Below are positions 58,813-64,000 of a DNA stretch of 64,000 nt, in pieces. Source of the stretch: an uncultured Negativicutes bacterium (GTDB taxonomy: Bacteria; Bacillota; Negativicutes; Veillonellales; Megasphaeraceae); contig CAADUJ010000006.1 of NCBI GenBank assembly GCA_900752195.1, positions 1 to 64,000 on the forward strand, written 5' to 3'. How positions within the stretch are numbered: position 1 is the stretch's first letter; the number at the start of each line of letters is the position of its first letter. The notes under the pieces are model-generated. The model ran no database searches. It saw nothing but the letters and a program-made list of their open reading frames with translations, and had not been told where the DNA came from. A program made the translations under genes and the position numbers.

Positions 58813-58841
58813 AGATTACTCCATAATGGATATAAAGTCAA
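58813..58841 (-). promoter_or_regulatory. Promoter of sufCBDSU with a small palindrome in the spacer
   Basis: TTGACT (58836-58841), 17 bases, TAATCT (58813-58818) on the minus strand. The spacer holds the palindrome TCCATAATGGA, a possible site for an iron or Fe-S responsive repressor. The sequence does not match an IscR site I know. Confidence 0.6.
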
Positions 58842-59013
58842 CTCTTTTAGTCGTATTTATTTCAAGCCGATGAATATCACATTATCACGACTTTTTCAAC
58901 TTTCTTTTTTGATAAATGTTTGCAAAATCAAAAAGAAAAAGCCCTAGGCATTTTACAACCGTTCACAGCTTTCTCTTACCTTCTCATATATACTATTTTA
59001 TGTTTGGTATTTT

Positions 59014-59568
59014 TTACCTTTCCGTTTTTAATAACGGAAGAGGTTCGAGGAAAATAATGTCATCCCGTTGGGCTGCCTTTCCTTCTGCTAGGATACAGGC
59101 CTGTCCAATCACATGTCCCCCGGCTTTTTCAGCCAGTTCCTTTAGCGCTTTCATGGAACCGCCTGTGCTGATGACGTCATCCACAAGAAGAACGTTACGG
59201 CCTTTCAGTTTTGCGATTTCTGCCTGTGCTACATATAACCGCTGCTTCCCTGTCGTCGTAATTGATTCATCATCTACCCATATAGGATCTTCCATATATG
59301 CTTTCACAGACTTACGGGCGACGACGTAGTCCTTCATCCCTTTGATACGAGCCATTTCATGAGCCAAAGGAATCCCTTTCGTTTCAGCCGTCATGATAAT
59401 ATCCGTTTCAGGGGGAATTTTTTCAGCAAGGGCCTTTGCCGTATTCGTCACGAGTTCTACATCACCTAAGATGACAAACCCAGCAATGGCAAGGTCTTCC
59501 GTTATATTAAGCACCGGCAGCTGACGAGTCAAGCCGGCAATATGTAATTCATATGTGCGTTTAGCCAT
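59014..59568 (-). CDS. Purine phosphoribosyltransferase (adenine PRT-like)
   Basis: A protein of 184 residues with the type I PRTase fold. IIMTAETKGIPLAHEMARI is the pyrophosphate-loop region and NVLLVDDVISTGGSMKAL the PRPP-binding motif. ARKSVKAYMEDPIWVDDESI resembles adenine and xanthine PRTases. It would salvage a purine base to its nucleotide; whether adenine or xanthine/guanine is preferred cannot be read. It is the last of a four-gene minus-strand run starting at 61.4 kb. Confidence 0.8.
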   Translation of the reverse strand: MAKRTYELHIAGLTRQLPVLNITEDLAIAGFVILGDVELVTNTAKALAEKIPPETDIIMTAETKGIPLAHEMARIKGMKDYVVARKSVKAYMEDPIWVDDESITTTGKQRLYVAQAEIAKLKGRNVLLVDDVISTGGSMKALKELAEKAGGHVIGQACILAEGKAAQRDDIIFLEPLPLLKTER

Positions 59569-59604
59569 AGTATCAAAACTCCTTTTAGGAAATAGTATGG
59601 TCCA

Positions 59605-60141
59605 TCAGACGTCGGCACCGGGCCGGATGAAACCGTTTGAATCTCTCATATCGAATAATGCCATGATGAAACTGTCCATATACGGTAGGAACGCATCGTC
59701 ATGAAGCATGGAAAGTATTTCGTCTCTATCTGCATAGCGGGCATCGAGGACCTCTGATGTCTGGAGGCATAACGTTTCGACAGGAATATCTTCGATGACA
59801 ACGTAAATATCATCAAAACCATGATCAAAGGTAAGCCGCATGAGCGGCGCTTTCTTCTTAAGGTCGACCTGTATCCCCAATTCTTCTCTGGCTTCACGCA
59901 TAGCGGCACATTGACTTGTTTCACCACTATGGACGTGACCTGCAACAGTTACATCCCAGGCGCCGTCTCGTGCATCCCCCGGCTTATGGCGCTGCTGGAT
60001 AAGCAGGCGTCCCTTCGTATCGAATACGCATACGTGAACGATGAGGAAAAATTCACCTTCGCGTAATTGATTTTCTTCACTTCGGTCAATAGTTTTCCCC
60101 GTCCTCTGGCCAGCATAGTCATACACATCTAGCCGTTCCAC
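59605..60141 (-). CDS. Nudix hydrolase (isopentenyl-diphosphate isomerase-like, YfcD type)
   Basis: A protein of 178 residues. The Nudix box GHVHSGETSQCAAMREAREE then LGI is complete. MERLDVYDYAGQRTGKTIDR and LREGEFFLIVHVCVFDTKGR, LLIQQR are typical of the YfcD/Idi-like subgroup, which lacks the catalytic Cys context of true Idi. The substrate is unknown. It starts 2 bases after the small gene upstream, so they are co-translated. Confidence 0.82.
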   Translation of the reverse strand: MERLDVYDYAGQRTGKTIDRSEENQLREGEFFLIVHVCVFDTKGRLLIQQRHKPGDARDGAWDVTVAGHVHSGETSQCAAMREAREELGIQVDLKKKAPLMRLTFDHGFDDIYVVIEDIPVETLCLQTSEVLDARYADRDEILSMLHDDAFLPYMDSFIMALFDMRDSNGFIRPGADV

Positions 60142-60143
60142 TG

Positions 60144-60389
60144 TTATGATTCTCCTTTCTGTTCTTTTAAGAATCTCCGTATAAGACGCCGCACGATGAT
60201 TGACGGCTTTTCGTCTGCTTCATCACAATAGGATTTCAGTGCTTCCCAATCGGCATCATCGAGATACGTGTCTACCTTATGACGTTTGCGCCGTTCATCA
60301 GAAACGCGATGTTTCCGTGGTTCTTCTTTTTTCTCCTCCGGAAAGAAATCCTGAATTCTCCGACGCTTCACGTGGTCTGTATACTCCAT
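60144..60389 (-). CDS. Small basic protein, possibly ribbon-helix-helix
   Basis: A protein of 81 residues. The first half is very basic/acidic mixed (KRRRIQDFFPEEKKEEPRKH). The second half (VDTYLDDADWEALKSYCDEA then PSIIVRRLIRRFL) has the strand-helix-helix pattern of ribbon-helix-helix DNA-binding proteins. I choose ATG 60389, with AGGTGA upstream, over the in-frame GTG 9 bases earlier. It overlaps or abuts its upstream neighbour and the Nudix gene. A regulator or DNA-binding role is possible. Confidence 0.6.
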   Translation of the reverse strand: MEYTDHVKRRRIQDFFPEEKKEEPRKHRVSDERRKRHKVDTYLDDADWEALKSYCDEADEKPSIIVRRLIRRFLKEQKGES

Positions 60390-60394
60390 GTATG

Positions 60395-61369
60395 TCACCT
60401 GCCTATACGTTTTGTTGTCATATCCACGATATGCCGGGCTAAGGCAATCGTCGTCGTATCGTCTTTGATTTCCTGCTGAGCCTTTTCATATTCCTCATCA
60501 AGACGTTTTTCTGTCGCCTTATTTTCGTCTTCTTCATTTCTAAGACAGTCATGAAGGACGAGAGCATATTCGCTAAGCTCGTCGCATAAGTCAAGTAAAA
60601 TATTGCACTGATGAAGAAAGGAATCCTGCAGGTCCTCATATTCCTGTTCAAAGAGACTGCCTTTGACAGCAAAGGCACGGTGCCATTGTGCTCGCCATTC
60701 TTCCCAGGTATCTTCACTAGATACGGCTTGCGCTTCATACTCGGCGAGGGTTTTCGCCAAACTCTGGGCCCCGGGAATTTTTGCAAAGGCCGGCTGCCAT
60801 GTCGTAAAATTTCTCATTCCCTGTAAGATATGGCTGAACAGTCGTTCCAATGGTTCCAGTCGTTCCAAGGAAAAATCATCGTCATCATCAAAAAAGGAGT
60901 CATACTCCTCTTCGACGGCATCTACATACCGTATAGCGTCGTCCAGGGCCTTGTGGATACTGAGCAGCGCCTTCTCTCTTCTATGTAGGCGGGCCTTCGT
61001 AAAACCATGGGCACTAAAGTACTCTGCTTTTGCATTATTTTCAGTTTCTACGGTCATAGCATGATCGATGATAGACTGACAAATGGTAGGAAGATGAGTC
61101 TTAATAAAGGCTTCTTTCTCTGCCTGATCCAATTCGCCACTATAGCCGAGGCGCCAAAGGCTTTTGGCATCGCTTGTAAAACGCTTGTGATCAACGAGGA
61201 GGACAGCGCATTTTTTCACCCATTCCGTCATGTTGTCCTGCATCTGTAAGATCGGTTCTCCGCCTTTTCCATAGGCATGAATATCTTTTATGACTTTATC
61301 CATATTCAGTTTGACAGGACGGATTGCATGGTCTTTCGTTTTTCGCAAATGTTTCTTGATCCAGCTCAT
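60395..61369 (-). CDS. Conserved-looking hypothetical protein, acidic and helical
   Basis: A protein of 324 residues from ATG 61369, with AAGGAG upstream at a rather long distance. It is all-helical in appearance, with an acidic run (EEEYDSFFDDDDDFSLE) in the middle and many Trp/Leu heptad-like stretches. No enzyme motif or membrane segment is visible. First gene of the run ending with the PRTase. I do not recognise the family. Confidence 0.65.
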   Translation of the reverse strand: MSWIKKHLRKTKDHAIRPVKLNMDKVIKDIHAYGKGGEPILQMQDNMTEWVKKCAVLLVDHKRFTSDAKSLWRLGYSGELDQAEKEAFIKTHLPTICQSIIDHAMTVETENNAKAEYFSAHGFTKARLHRREKALLSIHKALDDAIRYVDAVEEEYDSFFDDDDDFSLERLEPLERLFSHILQGMRNFTTWQPAFAKIPGAQSLAKTLAEYEAQAVSSEDTWEEWRAQWHRAFAVKGSLFEQEYEDLQDSFLHQCNILLDLCDELSEYALVLHDCLRNEEDENKATEKRLDEEYEKAQQEIKDDTTTIALARHIVDMTTKRIGR

Positions 61370-61505
61370 ATGGCTATGTCTCTCCTTTTTGCCCGTAAGC
61401 CCCTTTCCGCAAGGTGACGTGGACATTCTTACTCATTATAGCAACAAAACACCAAATTTTACAGTACTTGCAGGCTACTCGATATAAAAAACTAAAAAAA
61501 GGAAA

Positions 61506-61703
61506 ATGAAGTACGCCTGTAAATCAGGTTATGAACCGTTATTGAAGCTCCTAGATATACCGGATATGCAAACAGTAACAGGTGCACTCCTAACGGGGTA
61601 TCCCTATGATTTTCAAACTACCTTGATTGCCTCTACACATCACATAGAAATCAGGTATATGGATAATTTCGGATATGTCCTGGCTCTCAAACGCAGATTA
61701 TAA
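61506..61703 (+). CDS. Small hypothetical protein, 65 aa
   Basis: A possible plus-strand gene of 65 residues (MKYACKSGYEPLLKLLDIPD...). AAAAAGGAAA precedes the ATG at a short distance, which is a fair ribosome site. It reads as a plausible compact alpha/beta protein but has no known motif. It lies between divergent genes in 500 bases that otherwise hold only promoter-like sequence. Confidence 0.35.
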   Translation: MKYACKSGYEPLLKLLDIPDMQTVTGALLTGYPYDFQTTLIASTHHIEIRYMDNFGYVLALKRRL

Positions 61704-61789
61704 TCATTCTTGCATAAAAAACATATCTTTACGCACAGGCGGTCTGATATAATATACCTATACATAATAGAAACAAGCCATCCCATTTC

Positions 61790-61843
61790 TTTACAAAGTC
61801 TTTACATTTCTTTTACGTAGATTACATATATAATACGTATACT
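61790..61843 (+). promoter_or_regulatory. Pho-box-like repeats and promoter of the phosphate operon
   Basis: TTTACA at 61790-61795 and 61801-61806, then TTTACG at 61812-61817: three repeats with exact 11-bp spacing. TATAAT (61829-61834) and TATACT (61838-61843) follow as candidate -10 boxes. B. subtilis-type PhoP boxes are TTAACA-like repeats at 11-bp intervals, so control by a PhoP/PhoB protein is likely. Confidence 0.6.
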
Positions 61844-61873
61844 ATAAAAGGATTTTACTAAGGAGGATTCGTA

Positions 61874-62500
61874 ATGTTCAGCCTAACAAACAAACATAGT
61901 GAACTTTTTGATTATCTGATTGAAAATGCCAAACGCTTTGAACGGGCTTCTGTCATTGCCCATGAGGCCATGGCGGATATTTCAGTCTTGCCAGAACGAA
62001 TCGATGAAATCGTCTCTCTGCAGCACCAGACAGAACAAGCCGGTCTACAGATAGTCATCCAGCTTGCCAAAACGTTCATCACGCCTATCGATCGCGAAGA
62101 TTTGTATCTTCTGTCCTATCACCTTACAGCTTGTACCGATTGCCTTCACGGCTTTCTCATGCGCGTCCAGATGTACAATGTCACAAAAACGACACCGGCT
62201 GCCATTCAGGGGACAGAGTTGTTGATGCAGATGGGAAAAGAACTTGTTCCGATTTTTGAAAACATGAAACATATCAACAACAGCCAGACGGCTCTCATCC
62301 ACCATGCTGAACGGCTGAATCGCTTAGAATCTGAAGTAGATCATATTTATCGCAAAGAAGTATCTCGTCTCTTTACGGAAGATATTCCCCTTATCGATGT
62401 CATTCGTTGGAAAGATACCATTGCCATGATTGAAGAAACGGCAGATAAAGTGGAAGATTTATCGAATCTGATCAAAGGAGTGATTATGAAGTATGCTTGA
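61874..62500 (+). CDS. DUF47/PhoU-like phosphate transport regulator
   Basis: A protein of 208 residues, all helical, with the PhoU-like DUF47 pattern: FDYLIENAKRFERASVIAHE at the N-terminus, FITPIDREDLYLLSYHLTAC (metal-binding E/D motif) in the middle, and IEETADKVEDLSNLIKGVIM at the end. DUF47 proteins are almost always paired with Pit transporters and are thought to regulate them. It overlaps pit by 8 bp. AAGGAGG precedes the ATG. Confidence 0.9.
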   Translation: MFSLTNKHSELFDYLIENAKRFERASVIAHEAMADISVLPERIDEIVSLQHQTEQAGLQIVIQLAKTFITPIDREDLYLLSYHLTACTDCLHGFLMRVQMYNVTKTTPAAIQGTELLMQMGKELVPIFENMKHINNSQTALIHHAERLNRLESEVDHIYRKEVSRLFTEDIPLIDVIRWKDTIAMIEETADKVEDLSNLIKGVIMKYA

Positions 62501-63497
62501 TACATACCTGATTATCACCGTCGTCATGTTGGCTCTTGTCTTCGACTTTATCAATGGTTTCCATGATACGGCCAATGCTATTGCCACATGCGTATCTACA
62601 CGGGCTATTCGGCCTGGTATCGCCATCATGGGAACGGCTGTACTGAATTTTCTAGGCGCCATGATTTCTACTGGCGTTGCCAAGACCATTGGCGGCGATA
62701 TCGTCGTATCTCCGCTCATGATCAATGAAGTCATTATCGTTGCAGGTCTCTGCGGAGCTATCATATGGAATCTTTTGACATGGTGGATTGGCATGCCTTC
62801 CAGCTCTTCTCACGCCCTTATTGGTGGCATGCTGGGAGCCGTCATGATTTCCGTCGGTATTTCGGCCTTGAACGGTATAGGCATTTTAAAAATAGTCGCC
62901 TCTCTCATCTTGTCACCGATTACGGCAATTGCCGTCGGCTATATCATCATGAAGATCATCTTCCTCATCTGTCATGATTTCCGACCAGCACCAGTTAATC
63001 TGGCCGCCAACCGCCTCCAGGTGCTTTCGGCAGCGCTCATGGCTTTTTCGCACGGTTCTAACGACGCCCAGAAATCAATGGGTATCATTACGCTTGCCCT
63101 TCTTTCTGGCGGCTTTATCGACACATTGGAAGTTCCCATGATTGTCAAATTCCTCTGCGCTGCGGCCATGGCATTAGGTACGAGCTTCGGCGGTTGGAAA
63201 ATCATCCGTACCGTTGGCGGCAAGATATTTAAAATGCACCCTATCCACGGTTTTGCTGCTGACCTGAACTCGGCCGTCGTCATCTTCTCGGCGACGCTGC
63301 TTCATCTTCCCGTTTCGACGACCCACGTCGTATCGGGATCCATCATGGGCGTCGGTGCCGCACAGCGCGTCAAAGCCGTCCACTGGAACGTTGCCAAACA
63401 GATGGTATCAGCTTGGGTCCTCACCATTCCCTGCACAGCTGTTATGGGCGCCATTTCCTATGTAATTATTACATATGCTTTTTTAATGTTTGGATAA
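62493..63497 (+). CDS. pit: Low-affinity inorganic phosphate transporter Pit
   Basis: A protein of 334 residues with about ten membrane helices. The two PiT signature repeats are FDFINGFHDTANAIATCVST in the N-terminal half and MAFSHGSNDAQKSMGIITLA in the C-terminal half, each followed by the membrane segments of an inverted repeat. It carries phosphate (with divalent metal) with protons or sodium. It is translated with the DUF47 gene, and a terminator follows. Confidence 0.96.
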   Translation: MLDTYLIITVVMLALVFDFINGFHDTANAIATCVSTRAIRPGIAIMGTAVLNFLGAMISTGVAKTIGGDIVVSPLMINEVIIVAGLCGAIIWNLLTWWIGMPSSSSHALIGGMLGAVMISVGISALNGIGILKIVASLILSPITAIAVGYIIMKIIFLICHDFRPAPVNLAANRLQVLSAALMAFSHGSNDAQKSMGIITLALLSGGFIDTLEVPMIVKFLCAAAMALGTSFGGWKIIRTVGGKIFKMHPIHGFAADLNSAVVIFSATLLHLPVSTTHVVSGSIMGVGAAQRVKAVHWNVAKQMVSAWVLTIPCTAVMGAISYVIITYAFLMFG

Positions 63498-63506
63498 AGA
63501 CATACC

Positions 63507-63542
63507 AAAAACAGTGACCTCAACTATGGGATCACTGTTTTT
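63507..63542. terminator. Bidirectional terminator between pit and mutM
   Basis: AAAAACAGTGA (63507-63517) pairs perfectly with TCACTGTTTTT (63532-63542). It serves both convergent genes. Confidence 0.88.
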
Positions 63543-63555
63543 TATTGCCCTTCTT

Positions 63556-64000
63556 TTACTTCTGACAATACCGGCAATAATGGGTTCCTCTGCCGCCTTG
63601 TTTGACGTACGTAATGGGCGTACCGCAGTTCGGACAAGGTTTTCCTTCCCGGCCGTAGACATTGAGATTTTCTTGATTCTGCCCTTCTTTACCGCTGGCA
63701 TTGACGAAGTTGATAATAGTCGTGCCGCCATAGGCAAGTCCTTCTTCTAAGACGGCGTGGATGGCGTTGCACAAGGCTTCTGTTTCCTTTTTCGTCACCT
63801 TATCACAGCGTCGGGAAGGACGTATCCCCGCCAGGAAGAGTGCTTCGTCGACGTAGATGTTACCGACGCCGGCAACGCAAGTCTGGTCCAGGAGGATGGC
63901 CTTGATACGCGTTTTGCGACGATGGATATAGTTCCACAAGTATTGTGGCGTAAAATCAGGACTAATGCCATCAGGACCTAAGGTATCATATCCTTTGATA
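63556..64000 (-). CDS. mutM: Formamidopyrimidine-DNA glycosylase (3' part, runs off the window)
   Basis: The last ~148 codons are visible; the frame stays open to the window edge. The C-terminal half of Fpg is clear: LGPDGISPDFTPQYLWNYI, the H2TH part AILLDQTCVAGVGNIYVDEA, GLAYGGTTIINFVNASGKEG, and the zinc finger CPNCGTPITYVKQGGRGTHY, then CRYC. It removes 8-oxoguanine and related damage; the catalytic N-terminal Pro is outside the window. Confidence 0.96.
   Translation of the reverse strand, partial: IKGYDTLGPDGISPDFTPQYLWNYIHRRKTRIKAILLDQTCVAGVGNIYVDEALFLAGIRPSRRCDKVTKKETEALCNAIHAVLEEGLAYGGTTIINFVNASGKEGQNQENLNVYGREGKPCPNCGTPITYVKQGGRGTHYCRYCQK

Overview
The window looks like a chromosome segment of a Megasphaera-like member of the Negativicutes (Firmicutes with a butyrate/caproate-type fermentation). 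The best evidence is the butyryl-CoA dehydrogenase at 46.6-47.7 kb with adjacent etfB-etfA, which read very much like the Megasphaera elsdenii proteins as I remember them. An M2-type [FeFe] hydrogenase, a sufCBDSU operon, and an hrcA-grpE-dnaK-dnaJ operon with a CIRCE operator agree. No rRNA, tRNA, IS element or CRISPR array was recognised.

Region 1 (1-21.1 kb) is an accessory island. Its composition is mosaic: the cargo is AT-rich and the recombinase cassette is clearly GC-richer. Small sigma-70 region-4-like genes lie near the left edge and at the right end and point outward. Between them are an ABC three-component (ABC-3C) type operon (1.0-4.3 kb), a gene split by a one-base frameshift (4.6-5.3 kb), a recombinase 3'-end scar, a SAP-domain gene, and a four-gene cassette with two overlapping large serine recombinases (6.9-10.8 kb). 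A long leftward defence block follows (10.9-19.8 kb). It holds a complete DpnII-type GATC restriction-modification set (two methylases and a nuclease), a MutH/Sau3AI-type nuclease, a further probable PD-(D/E)XK nuclease with two small partners, two XRE regulators, and a three-gene unit made of two small proteins and an AAA_13 ATPase. The two small proteins share an Asn-rich motif, at the C-terminus of one and the N-terminus of the other. This is the best candidate here for an undescribed system.

Region 2 (21.1-64 kb) is core genome, mostly on the minus strand: rlmD-like, pdp and deoB (nucleoside salvage); dnaJ, dnaK, grpE, hrcA (heat shock); hydA; a lone membrane protein; a purine cluster purE-F-M-N-H(N-terminal half only)-D-(fumC)-C, preceded by a leader peptide and an attenuator-like terminator; an amino-acid ABC transporter pair; pfkA and a shikimate kinase; bcd-etfB-etfA; a CoA-type Nudix hydrolase; leuS; a GH18 hydrolase; lgt (plus strand); sufCBDSU; a small operon with a purine phosphoribosyltransferase and a Nudix hydrolase; and a plus-strand DUF47-pit phosphate operon behind TTTACA repeats spaced 11 bp apart. 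The window ends inside mutM.

Functionally, the core genes connect glycolysis (pfkA), hydrogen evolution (hydA) and butyryl-CoA formation (bcd/etf), together with purine synthesis and Fe-S assembly. The island adds several layers of probable anti-phage defence beside the recombinases that probably brought them in. All functions are read from sequence alone; no database search was run.
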